From CAVQRC01 sp963715045 (GTDB taxonomy: Bacteria > Planctomycetota > Planctomycetia > Pirellulales > Lacipirellulaceae), in assembly GCA_963715045.1 (NCBI GenBank), contig CAVQRC010000003.1, positions 372,001 to 436,000 of the forward strand: a stretch of 64,000 nucleotides of DNA. The letters are read 5' to 3'. Position numbers and translations under genes: made by a program. Positions within the stretch are counted from its first letter, which is position 1. Every line of letters begins with the position of its first letter. Under the pieces are notes generated by a model. That model did no database searches. It saw only the letters and a list, made by a program, of their open reading frames with translations, and was not told the DNA's origin. This document shows positions 18,849-29,201 of this stretch, one piece after another.

Positions 18849-21800
18849 GGGGTCGCTCCTTGTCTCAGAGGGGAAGAAATCGCAGAGGGTTCGTAGGCAT
18901 TGCCTGTCGCGAACGGCCGGGGATTGGTACGCAGCAGAAACAGGTCGGTATTGGCGGCGGCGAGGATCGCATGCCCGTCGGGAGAGAACGATCCGTCCGT
19001 GAGCCAGGCATAGGTGAGCGGCAGCGACAGCAGCTCTTCGCCCGACTCCCGCATCCAGATTCGCAGCACACCGTCTTTTCCGGAGGTCAACAGATGCCGC
19101 CCGTCGGGTGAGAATTCGACGTGCAGGAGCCAGTTGTCGGTACTGCCGAACCGGGGATCGCAGGGTATGCAGTCGGGGACCTGCCAGAGCCTCACGGCGC
19201 CATCCCGCCCGACCGTCGCGAAGCAACTCGCATCGGGGCTGAACGCAACGTCCATGACCGCGCTCCCGTCGCCGTTCATTGTCCGCTGAAGTTCCCAGGT
19301 GCCGGCCCGAAACAGCACTCCCTCGCCACCGGCGCAGCCGACGACGAGCCAGTTGCCGTCGGGCGACCACGCGACACTCTTGACCCACTCAGGACAGGGC
19401 AGGGTCTGCAATCGCTCGCCGGTCGCCGTCGCATGGATCGCGACAATCCGATTGCCGCCGACGGCGAGCAACTCGGCATCGGGCGAGAACGCGAGGTTGG
19501 GGCCGCACAGGACGCCTTCAGGGATCGAGAGACGATGGCGAATCACCGGCTGAGTACGGTTGCTCGTGTCGACGATGGCGACCAGGCCTTCGGTATGGTT
19601 GATCGGCCACTGTTGGCGGGCGACCGCGATCAAATTCTTGCCCGGTGCGATGCAGACCATGCTGTGACGCATCTGGGGGCATTTCAGGGTCAGTTCGGAA
19701 ATGATGTCGCCCGTGCCGAGGTCGGTGATCATGACGTGCCCCGAGTTGTCGACGCTGCACGCGGTGCCGTTGTCGAGCCAGCCGGACTGGTAGATTGAAT
19801 CGTTGTGCGTCGTGGGGAGCGCTTCGGGTCCGGTGGGTCGGATGAGGGCGGCGACGTCCCACACGCGGGCGACGTTGTCTTCTCCGCCCGTTGCCAGGTA
19901 GCGGTCGTCGGGCGAGTACGCGATGGCGTGAATGGCGCCGTTGTGGAGCCGTACGTCCATTACAGGTTTCGTCGTTGCCGTCTCGAACGTAATCAGGCGA
20001 CCGGTACTGTCCCCCGCACTCAACCGATGGCCTTGATTGCTGAACGCGAGCGCCATGATGGGATGCGGGTGATGCAGGCGGGCAATGCTCTGCCAGGTAA
20101 TTGCGTTCCAGATGTCGAGGTGCGAGCGAATCGACTGGCCGCGTCCGGTCGCCGCGGCCGTCGCCACGAATTGTCGGTCGGCGGAGACGGCCAGCGTCGA
20201 AACCATTCCCTCGCAGTCGAGCGTCCTGACCAGTTCCCACGTGTCGTCGTCGTAGACGTCGAGCTTCCCGCTGAAGGAACCGGCCACCAGGGCGTTCTCG
20301 GTGAACCCCGCAAAGGCGCGGCCAACCAGCCCGTCGCCAAGAGTGGCTGCGAACTGACCGGTCGTGCGGTCCCAGACCCAGACGTGGGCCGGCGTGGTCG
20401 AGCCGTAGCGGGCTTCCGCCGAGGCGGCAATCGCCAGGTAACGGCCGTCGGCCGATTCACTGACCGTGCGGACCCGCGACTGGTCGACCGGGAGATCGAG
20501 CGGAATCGTAGTCTTCTGCTCGGGGTTGGAGACGTCGCGTAGGATGGCTTCTCCTCGATCGGTGCCGGTAACCCACTCACCGCTTGTGGGGAGCCGGGCG
20601 AGAAAGTATTGCGGCACGTCATCGCGGGTTTTCCACAGCAGTTGGCCGCTGTCCGGATCGCAGACTTTCAACGTCTCCCAGGCGCACGCGGCGAGTTGCC
20701 GCCCGTCTCCTGACCAGCCCACTCCGCCAACCGCCATCAAGTGGTGGATTGTTGCCTTGGCGGCGCGGCGTTCGCTTTGATCCCAGAGCCAATACCAGGG
20801 CAGCCCGCGAAGATCGGTTTCGCCTGTCGCCGGAACCAGTTGCAGCAGGTTCCGCCGAGCGGCCCGCAAATTGCCCCGCTCGAGTTCGTTCTGCGCGATC
20901 CGAACAACTCGGGCGTGGGAGGCCAGTTGATACTCGCGTGCGTCACGGGCAAACTTCAGGGCCAGCATTGAGGCTGCCACGGCGATGAACATCAGCAGCG
21001 AGACGACGGTCGCAACGAGTGCCGAGACCCGCCGGTTGCGGCGGACCCAGGAGAGGAGTTTTTCGCGGGCGGTCGTCCGTCGGGCCTGGATCGGTTGGTT
21101 CGCTGTGAACCGCCGCAGGTCGTCGGCCAACTCACCTGCCGAACGGTAACGGTCTGGAGCGTCGCGGGCGGCCGCCTTGAGCAGGATCGTTTCCAGGTCG
21201 CGGGGAATTCGCGGATCGACCGATCGCGGGCGGGGAAATTGTCCGTCGAGGATCTGCTGTTCAATGGTGCGTCGGTTGGTACCGGGGAATGCGGGGCAGC
21301 CGCACAGCAGTTCGTAGAGCGTGACACCGAGCGCGTAAACGTCGGTACGCGGATCGACGTACCCCGTGCTGTCGAGTTGCTCGGGGCTCATGTAGCGGAG
21401 CGTGCCCACGATGTCTCCGGTCAGCGTGAGATCCTCCGCGGCCTGGATTCGAGCGAGGCCGAAGTCCGTGACGTAGACCTTTCCGTCGGTGTCGAGGAGG
21501 AGATTCGAGGGCTTGAGATCACGGTGGATCACGCCTTCCTGGTGTGCGAACTGGACCGCGTCGGCTGCCTGGATACCGAGGCGGGCGACGCTGCGGTAAT
21601 GGTCACGCCGCCGTGACCGCCGCTGGGTCGAGAGCGCGGCCAGCGGCGTCGTCTCGCGAATTTGGTCAGGCGACTTGTCCGAGGGATCGCGGTTGCCCGC
21701 GCTACGCGGCATCGCGTCAGACTCAGTCCCCAGGCGGCCTTGTTCGATGACTTCGGCCAGACTCATCCCGTCGATCAGTTCCATGGCATAGAAGTGGACG

Positions 21801-22282
21801 CCCCGTTCCTGGCCGACGGAATGGACGCTCACAATATGCGGATGTTTGAGCATCGCCGCTGCGCGGGCTTCATTCTTGAACCGCTCGAGCTGGCGTCGGT
21901 CCAACAGTGCCGCGAAGGGCAGGACCTTGACGGCGACCTGTCGCCCCAGTGATCGCTGCTCGGCGCGATAGACCACTCCCATGCCGCCCCGCCCGATCTC
22001 TTCGATCAGTCGAAAGTCGCCCAGGACCTCCGGTTTGCGGCCCGTCGTGGCAACTTGCGGGGTGAGGATTTCGGCGTCCAGCGAGGCGTTGCGGATGAAA
22101 TCCAGACTCTCCAGACAACGCCGCAACTCGTCGGCGAGCTCGGGATATTCGGCGAGGAACAGCGAGCGGTCGGGTGGCTCACCGCCTGCGGCGGCCTCGA
22201 GATACTCCTCGAGGGCGGTTGCCAGTTGCGATCCGCTCGTGGTGTCGGACAGGGCGTCGTCAGGTCTCGGCGGATCGGACAT
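18845..22282 (-). CDS. Transmembrane Ser/Thr protein kinase with WD40 repeats
   Basis: A fully open 1145-residue kinase. Residues 1-90 are an acidic helical region. The kinase domain spans about 91-395: glycine loop IGRGGMGVVY, Lys in VAVKVLPF (about 119), catalytic HRDLKPSN (Asp about 255), TDFGLAR (about 273), SPEQ. One transmembrane helix lies at about 420-443 (VATVVSLLMFIAVAASMLAL), followed by a helical segment and then WD40 repeats to the end (FSPDGRHLLTSGKDGVLRIW and similar). The kinase is cytoplasmic; the WD40 part is probably on the other side of the membrane. The start is ATG 22282, 20 bases after the sigma factor stop. ECF-kinase pairing is established for planctomycetes. The downstream PEP-CTERM gene overlaps its stop. 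Confidence 0.95.
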   Translation of the reverse strand: MSDPPRPDDALSDTTSGSQLATALEEYLEAAAGGEPPDRSLFLAEYPELADELRRCLESLDFIRNASLDAEILTPQVATTGRKPEVLGDFRLIEEIGRGGMGVVYRAEQRSLGRQVAVKVLPFAALLDRRQLERFKNEARAAAMLKHPHIVSVHSVGQERGVHFYAMELIDGMSLAEVIEQGRLGTESDAMPRSAGNRDPSDKSPDQIRETTPLAALSTQRRSRRRDHYRSVARLGIQAADAVQFAHQEGVIHRDLKPSNLLLDTDGKVYVTDFGLARIQAAEDLTLTGDIVGTLRYMSPEQLDSTGYVDPRTDVYALGVTLYELLCGCPAFPGTNRRTIEQQILDGQFPRPRSVDPRIPRDLETILLKAAARDAPDRYRSAGELADDLRRFTANQPIQARRTTAREKLLSWVRRNRRVSALVATVVSLLMFIAVAASMLALKFARDAREYQLASHARVVRIAQNELERGNLRAARRNLLQLVPATGETDLRGLPWYWLWDQSERRAAKATIHHLMAVGGVGWSGDGRQLAACAWETLKVCDPDSGQLLWKTRDDVPQYFLARLPTSGEWVTGTDRGEAILRDVSNPEQKTTIPLDLPVDQSRVRTVSESADGRYLAIAASAEARYGSTTPAHVWVWDRTTGQFAATLGDGLVGRAFAGFTENALVAGSFSGKLDVYDDDTWELVRTLDCEGMVSTLAVSADRQFVATAAATGRGQSIRSHLDIWNAITWQSIARLHHPHPIMALAFSNQGHRLSAGDSTGRLITFETATTKPVMDVRLHNGAIHAIAYSPDDRYLATGGEDNVARVWDVAALIRPTGPEALPTTHNDSIYQSGWLDNGTACSVDNSGHVMITDLGTGDIISELTLKCPQMRHSMVCIAPGKNLIAVARQQWPINHTEGLVAIVDTSNRTQPVIRHRLSIPEGVLCGPNLAFSPDAELLAVGGNRIVAIHATATGERLQTLPCPEWVKSVAWSPDGNWLVVGCAGGEGVLFRAGTWELQRTMNGDGSAVMDVAFSPDASCFATVGRDGAVRLWQVPDCIPCDPRFGSTDNWLLHVEFSPDGRHLLTSGKDGVLRIWMRESGEELLSLPLTYAWLTDGSFSPDGHAILAAANTDLFLLRTNPRPFATGNAYEPSAISSPLRQGATP

Positions 22283-22302
22283 CACGGGAGCAGGCTCTTT
22301 GT

Positions 22303-22905
22303 TCAGGTTTGTTCGCCAAGTCGGATACGCAACTGCACGAGGCCCCGGGCCCAGAGCATGCGGACAGTCGTGATCGAGCGGTCCATCTGAGTAGCGACCT
22401 CTGCCCAGGAGAGCTCTTTGAGCGTTCGCAGGACGATCGCCTGGCGATGCAGCTCGGACAGCTCGGCCAGGGCGTCGGCGAGCACGACGCCCATCTCGCG
22501 GCGTGCTGCCTGTTCGCTCGGCGTGCTTCCGCTGTGGACGAAGAGTTTTGCCAGGCCGTCCTCGGAGAACGTGCCGACGTCGGCCATCGAGAGCTCCGTC
22601 GAGACGCTGCGGGAGGCGGTGCGAAACCGGCGGACCGTGTCGACCACTTGCCGGGCGAGGATCCGTCGTAGCCAGGCAGTCAGCCCGCGTTCGTCGGCAC
22701 CCTCAAATTGCACGAACCGCTCGTGGGCACGCATCAGCGTCTCCTGGACCAGGTCCGAGGCGTCGAGCTTCGCGGGAAGGTGGGCTGGGAGCCACATCTG
22801 GGCGAGTACACGGAGGTAATTGCGGTAGTGACCGAGCAACGCGTCGACAGCGGCGGCATCCTCTCGGCGGGCCTGCCGAATCAATTCCGTGGCATCAAAG
22901 GTCAT
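22303..22905 (-). CDS. ECF-type RNA polymerase sigma factor
   Basis: A 200-residue sigma-70 family protein of the ECF type. Region 2 is at about 15-85 (VDALLGHYRNYLRVLAQMWL, KLDASDLVQETLMRAHERF) and region 4 at about 140-195 (LSELHRQAIVLRTLKELSW, AEVATQMDRSITTVRMLWAR). There is no anti-sigma gene next to it; the adjacent kinase is the likely regulator, as in known planctomycete ECF-STK pairs. The start is ATG 22905. It is first in a minus-strand unit with the kinase (20-base gap) and the PEP-CTERM protein. Confidence 0.93.
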   Translation of the reverse strand: MTFDATELIRQARREDAAAVDALLGHYRNYLRVLAQMWLPAHLPAKLDASDLVQETLMRAHERFVQFEGADERGLTAWLRRILARQVVDTVRRFRTASRSVSTELSMADVGTFSEDGLAKLFVHSGSTPSEQAARREMGVVLADALAELSELHRQAIVLRTLKELSWAEVATQMDRSITTVRMLWARGLVQLRIRLGEQT

Positions 22906-23284
22906 CGGGCTCGTCCCTCGTGAGCGGCGCGTCGCTGAGAGTAAAGACGCGAAGCCGGGCCAGACCTGCGCCACAACAGCAGCAGATTTTCACGTTTATT
23001 GATGACTTTGCGAGCCACCCCTCTGGAGTGCGCTGATTCATCACCGCTTTCATACGCACCACCTCCGCCTGGCTCGGCACCGTCGCCGCCTCGAATGCCC
23101 GGGCTGCGCTCCACGTACGCAAATCAACCCGTTCCAGCGCGGAGCTTAGGGCCCGCGCGGCCAGGTCGCCAGATAACAAAGCGGTAACAAGTTGCCGCAC
23201 TCCATGAATCGCTGTCCCGATGCACGAGGTCTTGGGAGGTAGTTCCTTGGAATTACGACATCTTGAAAACCAGGAGACGAACCC
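22906..23284. other. Intergenic region between the module and the truncated PEP-CTERM gene
   Basis: No convincing gene. It is the upstream region of the minus-strand sigma factor. A 24-base word, AAGCGG(T)AACAAGTTGCCGCACTCC, at about 23180-23203 recurs at about 47311-47334 beside the AAAGACCCC palindromes. A 48-codon minus-strand frame overlaps the sigma factor start (ending 22895), but nothing supports its translation. Confidence 0.5.
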
Positions 23285-23563
23285 ATGCCCCGACGACTCT
23301 CCGCACTCCACGGTTCCGGCCTGGCGACGCTGTTGGTGTTGTCCGCAAACACGACGCAAGTTCTGGCTGGCGAAGAGACTACGATCGTCGTGCCGAACCA
23401 GTACGAATCGGTCGAAGGATACGAGGCCAGCTTCTCTGCCGCTTTCGGCTTCCCCCTCAAAGCACATCTGGTCTACCCGGCAAGTGAGTTTGCCGCACTT
23501 CCCCAGACGCATCGCTGGATCATCGGGTATCGACTTCGTCCGGACGAGTCGGCCAGTCCATAG
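23285..23563 (+). pseudogene. Truncated PEP-CTERM-like secreted protein (5' part only)
   Basis: The first 90 or so residues look like a genuine exported planctomycete protein: AGGAG eight bases before the ATG, a signal peptide (to about residue 29, LAG), then TTIVVPNQYESVEGYEASF and ending IIGYRLRPDES. That opening pattern (VVPNxY..EG ... xFRPD) is typical of PEP-CTERM proteins of several hundred residues. After RPDES the sequence switches to the antisense of a kinase fragment and stops two codons later at TAG. No domain core or PEP-CTERM tag remains, so I call it truncated by rearrangement. Confidence 0.6.
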
Positions 23564-23982
23564 ATGTCGACGCGATGATCCGCGTCCGGCCGTGACTGGT
23601 GTTGCTCGGGCGCCATGTAACGAAGCGTGCCGACAAGGCCCGCCTGGACTGTGGCGTCGGCGGTCTGAACGCGGGCGAGTCCGAAGTCGGCGACGTGCAG
23701 ATTGCCGCGTGAGTCCAGCAGGAGATTGGCCGGCTTGATGTCCCGGTGGACAACTCCGTGCTCGTGGGCGTACGCGAGTGCGGACGCTGCCTGGAGGTCG
23801 AGTTCCGCAACGCTGCGATACCAGCCGCGATCGTCTCGATCGGGAAGGGTCGTCTGGCGGGCGACACTGTGCCGAATCGCGTCACGGTGCCGGCGGAGCA
23901 GCTCGCCCTTGGCCGACTCATCTCCCTGCTCGACGCGACTCAAGAGATCGAGCGTCTGCTTGGAATCGCTGGCTGTGCTCAC
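23473..23982 (-). pseudogene. Chimeric remnant: ECF sigma N-terminus fused in frame to a kinase fragment
   Basis: From GTG 23982 (AAAGG eight bases upstream) the first 45 residues match the start of ECF sigma factors (LDLLSRVEQGDESAKGELL, RRHRDAIRHSV; compare 24308-24937). Without a stop the frame continues as the middle of a Ser/Thr kinase: SVAELDLQAASALAYAHEHG, VVHRDIKPANLLL, VADFGLARVQ, MAPEQ, VDIYGL. The rest of the sigma factor, the kinase N-lobe and everything after subdomain IX are missing. At about 23550-23562 it runs into the antisense of the truncated PEP-CTERM-like gene. Catalytic Asp and DFG are kept but the ATP-binding Lys and glycine loop are gone, so it cannot be an active kinase. 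Confidence 0.7.
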
Positions 23983-24307
23983 AAATTGACCTTTCCGCCT
24001 TAACACCTCCCGAATACCACGCAAACGGGACCCGAAATCCGCGTGATTATCAAATTGAGAAAGTGAGTCGATAGGCGAATGGGGGAATGGGCGGATGGGC
24101 GAACCCGGCGGATTCAATCGCGAGATCCAAGCACCCAAACAGCAAATAATTCACATCACTCAAGAATCAATCTGCACATCCGTCCCCCGGCAGAGCCGGG
24201 GGCTCCGGCCCCCTGATCCCTCAGAGAAACGTGTCCCGTTTTAGCCCAGCGATCCGGGTAATACCAACAAGGACGCTGACCCTGACCCCTGACCCCTGAC
24301 CCCTATC
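23983..24307. repeat. Intergenic repeats upstream of module B
   Basis: No gene. It holds GGCGAATGGGGGAATGGGCG-type words near 24075 (shared with the 565/8154 blocks), one copy of the CCCCCGGCAGAGCCGGGGG palindrome (24181-24208), and three to four copies of CTGACCC / CCCTGAC (24277-24304), ending four bases before the sigma factor start codon. Confidence 0.7.
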
Positions 24308-24937
24308 TTGCCCGACGACTCCTCAGCTACCCGACGTCTCATCGACCGCGCCGACCAGGGCGACGCGGCCGCATTGGGGGAACTGATCTCCCGTCACTCC
24401 GACGCGATGCAGGGGGTCGTTCGCCGCCGCCTCGGCAAGCAGCTTGCCGGGCGAGTCGACGCTGCGGACGTGATTCAGGAAGTTCAGCAAACCGCGGTCG
24501 AGCGGTTTAGCGAATTCTGCCGCCGCCGTCCGATGCCCTTTCGACTGTGGATCCTCAAGACGACCCACGAACGGATCGTCGACGCCGAACGCGTGCACCT
24601 GCATGCCCAGCGACGGTCGGTCACCCGCGAGCTGCCGCTGTCGGACGCCTCGTCACTGTGCCTGGCACAGACGCTGCAAGGTTCGCCGGCCCGCCCGGAC
24701 CAGCAGCTGATGAAACAAGAAGTTGCCCAGAAGATCCGCCGCTGTCTGGCGACCCTGTCCGAAGCCGATCGTGAAATCCTCATGCTGCGATGTTTCGAGG
24801 GGCTCCCCAACCGCGAAGTGGCGACGCTGCTGGAGCTGAAGGCGGAAACCACGCGAAAGCGATTCACACGCGCACTACTGCGGCTGCGGCAGGCGTTCGA
24901 GTCAGCAGGATTGGCCGACACGGATGCCGTGTCATGA
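24308..24937 (+). CDS. ECF-type RNA polymerase sigma factor (module B)
   Basis: A 209-residue ECF sigma factor. Region 2 is RVDAADVIQEVQQTAVERFS with an upstream helix GELISRHSDAMQGVV; region 4 is LSEADREILMLRCFEGLPN followed by REVATLLELKAETTRKRF. The start is TTG 24308; there is no Shine-Dalgarno because the preceding bases are CCCTGAC repeats, so the start is less sure than the gene. Its stop overlaps the ATG of the following kinase by four bases (ATGA). It differs in sequence from the sigma factor at 22303-22905, so module B is a diverged relative and not a fresh duplicate. Confidence 0.92.
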   Translation: MPDDSSATRRLIDRADQGDAAALGELISRHSDAMQGVVRRRLGKQLAGRVDAADVIQEVQQTAVERFSEFCRRRPMPFRLWILKTTHERIVDAERVHLHAQRRSVTRELPLSDASSLCLAQTLQGSPARPDQQLMKQEVAQKIRRCLATLSEADREILMLRCFEGLPNREVATLLELKAETTRKRFTRALLRLRQAFESAGLADTDAVS

Positions 24938-27900
24938 CCGAGCGACGCGAATCGACCGCCAGCGAAACGTCGCTGCTGGCCACGCTCGTGGATGAGATCG
25001 CCGATCAGCTGGCCGCCGGCGCGGACGTCGACATCGAGCAGCTTCTTGAACGCTACCCGCGATTGGCCGGGCCCTTGCAGGCCGCGTATCAGGCTCTCGT
25101 GGGCCTCTATGCGGCGGCTGCCACACCGGTGGAAGTGGATCCACCAGCCCCCAAGCGACTCGGCGACTTCCAGCTCCTCGCCGAACGCGGCCGCGGCGGA
25201 ATGGGCATCGTCTACGAGGCCCGCCAGATTTCGCTCGATCGCCGTGTCGCGGTGAAAGTGCTGCCGTTTGCCGGACTCCTCGATCAGCGGCAGCTTGCCC
25301 GCTTTAAGAACGAAGCCCGGGCCGCGGCGATGCTCAAACATCCGCATATCGTGAGCGTGCACTCGGTCGGCTGCGAACGGGGCGTTCATTACTACGCGAT
25401 GGAGTTGATCGAGGGGGCCAGCGTGGCCGAGGTGATCGCCGGGTGGCGGGATGCTGAGAGTGCGAACTCACGGCGGTCCGGCCCGGAGCGTCCTCAATCG
25501 CTCGACGATACGCAGACCGATCGCGGCGCTCTCGACCCAGCGACTGAACGATCGGCGGCAGTTCCATCGCAGCGTGGCTCAGCTCGGCGTCCAGGCCGCC
25601 GACGCACTTCACTACGCGCACCAGGAAGGCGTCGTCCACCGGGACATCAAGCCTTCGAATCTGCTGATCGATCCCGATGGCCGAGTCCACGTGACCGACT
25701 TCGGGCTGGCCCGGATCCAGGCGGGCGAAGATCTGACAATGACCGGAGATGTCGTGGGCACCCTGCGCTACATGAGTCCCGAGCAACTCGCTGAAGATGG
25801 TTTCATCGATCAGCGAACGGACGTCTATTCGCTCGGGCTGACGTTATATGAATTGCTGACCGGACGGTCCGCGTTCGACGCCAGTCCGCCGCGAGCAACT
25901 CATTCTGCAGGTACAGGCCGGTGATCCGCCGCCCCTTTCGCGTTGGACCGCGGCGATCCCCAAGGACCTGGAACGGGTGGTGCTCAAGGCGATCGCCGCG
26001 CGGCCCGACGAACGATATCGCTCGGCTCGGGAATTCTCCGCGGATCTGAGGCGGTTTCTCGACGACAAGCCGGTCGTCGCCCGACGCGTGGGACGCATCC
26101 GCCGCACGTGGCGGTGGTGCCTGCGGCATCGAGCGAAAGCGGCACTCATCGCGATCCTCGCGACGCTGACGCTGGCGCTGGCGATCGGCGGGCCGCTTCG
26201 TTGCCATTCAGCAGGCCGAAGCAGACTCGCATCCAGACGCGACTCGCCGAGCAGCGGCGGCACGAACTCTATGACGCGGATATGGGCCAGGCACACGCGC
26301 ATCTACTCGCGGGCGAAATCGACCAGGCGGTCGCATTGTTGCGCGAATACCTGCCAAAGGCGGACAGCGGGCCCGACTTACGGGGCTTCGAGTGGTACGA
26401 GATGGTTCATCGCTGTCGCCGGCGGCTGGAAGCGACGACCATCCCGACGCAATATCCGACCTGGTCGGTAGCGATCGGTGCTCAGGGCGACCTCGCGGTC
26501 GGGGCCTATAACCGGGGCCCGAAGGTGTACGAGTTGGCGACCGGCACGCTGCGCTGGTCGCCGCCGACCGAAGGCAAACGCGTGGCCGTCTGTGCCGCGC
26601 TTGCCTTCACGGTAGACGGTCGGCTGCTGGTGTCGGTAAGTGAGGATCAGACGCTCAAGGTCTGGAACGCCAAAGACGGATCGTTGCTGCACACCGAGCC
26701 GTTGCCGAAGCGTCCCGCGTCGCTGGCGATCTCGGCGTCGGGTGTGGTCGCGGTCGGACTGTGGAGCGAACTGGGGGAAAGCTTCCCGCGGGCGACGCCG
26801 GCTCCGATCCTGCTCTATGAGCTTGCCGTCGAGGATGAACATCTCGCCGTGAAGTTGACTGCCGCTGGTCGGCTCGACGGAGCGAAGGGCGTCGTTCACG
26901 ACCTTGCGTTCTCGCCCAGACGGCAAATTGCTGGCCGCAGGGAATGAAGATCGAACGCTGCGAATCTGGGATGTCGCTGAGCAGCAAGTTGTGAGAGTCT
27001 TTGCCCGAGCATCGCGGACCCGTGATGTGCGTGGCGTGGTCGGCCGACGGCAACTACATCTGCGGCGGCGGCGGCGTGTACGACGACCAGTGGATCGCCG
27101 GCGAAGCGGTCGTCTGGCGGGCCGAAACGGGGGACCGGGTATGGGCGGCGAATCCGCAGGATGTCGTGTATGCGGCGTGCTTCGCCGAGGGTGAGCGGCT
27201 GATCGCTGCGGGCCTGGATCGGGCGTCTACGTGTGGGATTCCCGCGACGGGACGCTTCTCGAACACATCGATGCGCACGCCGATCGCATCCGCGACGTGG
27301 CTGCCGACTCGCGTCCAGCCACGGGTCGTCACCGCCAGCGACGATGGAACGGTTCGCGTCTGGGACCTCCAGCGGCAGGCTGACCGTGAGATGATCCAGT
27401 CTCCCGCGATGTTTTCCGTTCACGATCTCGCATTCTCTCCCGGCGGGCACACGACTGGCGTCGGCGAGTGCGGACAAGACGATGCGGCTCTGGGACGCGC
27501 GAACCATCCAACTGCTTGCCGAGCTGGGTGAGCACACCGGATTGGCCGCATGGAGTCGCTTTTTCACCCGACGGTGCGGTGCTGGCCAGCGTTGCCGCCG
27601 TCTGGCCGTTCGATCCTGCGGCCCAATCGGAGCTCAAGCTGTGGGACGTCGCGGGAAAGCGTCTACTGGAAAGCCACACGCTCGAGGTACCGTACGCGAG
27701 ATCGCTGGCGTTGCTCGCCTTCAGGCGAGCACATCGTCATCGGGGCGACGTCGTCCGAATTCGAAGGGCAAATGCTGCTGTGGAACGTCGCGGATGAGAC
27801 GGTTGAGAAGCAGGTCCGGGTTCGCGGCGGATTTCGCGTCGTATTCTCGCCGGACGGTTCGCGGATCGGGACGACCGGTGGAGTCTGGCGTAGTCCCTCG

Positions 27901-28380
27901 CTGGAAGCAGTGTTTGAGCTGAAGGGTGGCGGAGGTTACGCATTTGACCTGGGGCCTCGAAATCGGCTGCTCGCGAGACCGACGCCCGATCTCACCGGCA
28001 TTGAAATTCGCTCCGCGGAGGACGGCCACTTAATTCAGACATTGACCGGCCATCACGACATCGTGCTGTGCGTCCGTTTTTCGCCCGAGGGTACGAGGCT
28101 CGTCTCAACCGGTCTGTCGGGGATCGTCATCGTCTGGAATCTCTCGACCGGTCAGGAGATTCTCCGCTATCGCGATCACGATTCGTGGGCATGGTCCGCA
28201 GTGTTCAGTCCGGACGGCCAGATGCTGGCGACATGCCAGGACGGTCGCAGCAAGCCGGCGAAGATCTTAATCCGCAGGGCCGTCTCCGACGAAGACGCGC
28301 GGCGCTTGCTCTCCCGAGCACGTCGACTTCAGCGAGTGATCCTCCCCAATCCAGTTTGTGCCACCTCTTCTGAAACTTAA
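24934..28380 (+). CDS. Transmembrane Ser/Thr kinase with WD40 repeats (module B), heavily frameshifted
   Basis: The same architecture as the kinase at 18845-22282 but with about ten frame changes, nearly all +1. Readable in order: RGRGGMGIVYEA and VAVKVLPF (Lys), YAHQEGVVHRDIKPSNLLI, TDFGLARIQ, SPEQ, DVYSLGLTLYELLTG, DDKPVVARRVGRIRRTWRW with a transmembrane helix (AALIAILATLTLALAIGG), then WD40 units such as AGNEDRTLRIWDV, ASDDGTVRVWDL and STGLSGIVIVWNL, to TAA at 28380. All domains are present and conserved, so if the frameshifts are sequencing errors the gene is intact; if not, it is a recent pseudogene. It overlaps the sigma factor stop; 11 bases separate it from the PEP-CTERM gene. Confidence 0.82.
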
Positions 28381-28391
28381 GGAGAACGCCA

Positions 28392-29201
28392 ATGCGAGTA
28401 CGCCATCCCCTCATCCGTTTCGTGGTCCTGTTTCTTGCCCTGCCGCTTGCCAGTGCAGACGGTGAAGTCTGGTTTGAAGACTTTACCGACGGAGAGCTGG
28501 GCGATGATTCGCCGCTCGAATGGAGTCTGTTTCCTTCCGGAGAGATCAATTCGAGCGGCTTGCGGATGCTGAGTCCGGCTGGCGCACCATCGGCCGGTGC
28601 CCGGGTTACGAATCTCGTACCCCGGCAGGGTTGGTCGATGCGAGGACAGGTCAGACTGCTGCAGTCGCATGGATTCCTGGGTCCGGCGATCGCGATCCAG
28701 GACAGTGGTGCGGGGAGTCTGTGGAGTCTAATCAGTGCGGACGGCGACCTGCAGTTCGGCAATCAAGCGGAAGACTTGGCGACTCCCACGGTCAGCAGCG
28801 ATTTGCGCCCGATGGATCGTGAGGTTGTCATCCAACTCGATACGTTTGAAGGCGTCATCAAGCTCTGGGCCTGGCACGCCGACGAACCTCCGACCGCTGA
28901 GCTGCCGCCGATGGTCGAGGACGTGTTTCCAATCCCGGTCGGATTTCCGACGCTGTGGACGCGGAGCAACGACGGCCCATCGCAAGCCGTGTGGTCGTCG
29001 ATGTTGATTTCGACCACTCATCTGGCGATCCCCGAACCGGCCGCGTTCGGCACGACTCTGGTCACGGTTGCCGGACTGCTGTTCTGCCGCCGCCGTCGCA
29101 GCTCTGTTGCCATCCGCTGCGCGATGTTGCTCGCGATCGGGTGCTGTCTGACCAGCACCGAGCGTCTACGCGAATCACTACTTCACCGACAATTTCAGTG
29201 A
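28392..29201 (+). CDS. PEP-CTERM sorted extracellular protein B1
   Basis: An exported protein with signal peptide (LIRFVVLFLALPLASA), LamG-like beta domain (WFEDFTDGELGDDSPLEW, VVIQLDTFEGVIKLWAW) and a C-terminal PEP-CTERM tag (IPEPAAFGTTLVTVAGLLF, then CRRRR). AAGGAG lies seven bases before the ATG, the same arrangement as in module A. The frame has no stop after the basic tail and runs on into the next gene to 29201, so the natural end is probably near 29110-29123 and a base is wrong there. Related to the proteins at 18081-18848 and 29124-29853. Confidence 0.85.
   Translation: MRVRHPLIRFVVLFLALPLASADGEVWFEDFTDGELGDDSPLEWSLFPSGEINSSGLRMLSPAGAPSAGARVTNLVPRQGWSMRGQVRLLQSHGFLGPAIAIQDSGAGSLWSLISADGDLQFGNQAEDLATPTVSSDLRPMDREVVIQLDTFEGVIKLWAWHADEPPTAELPPMVEDVFPIPVGFPTLWTRSNDGPSQAVWSSMLISTTHLAIPEPAAFGTTLVTVAGLLFCRRRRSSVAIRCAMLLAIGCCLTSTERLRESLLHRQFQ

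Noticed and set aside
22895..23042. Possible 48-codon leader peptide overlapping the sigma factor start, with a CCCCG-like cluster
   Set aside because: No ribosome site and no evidence of conservation; overlap with a gene start is expected by chance.
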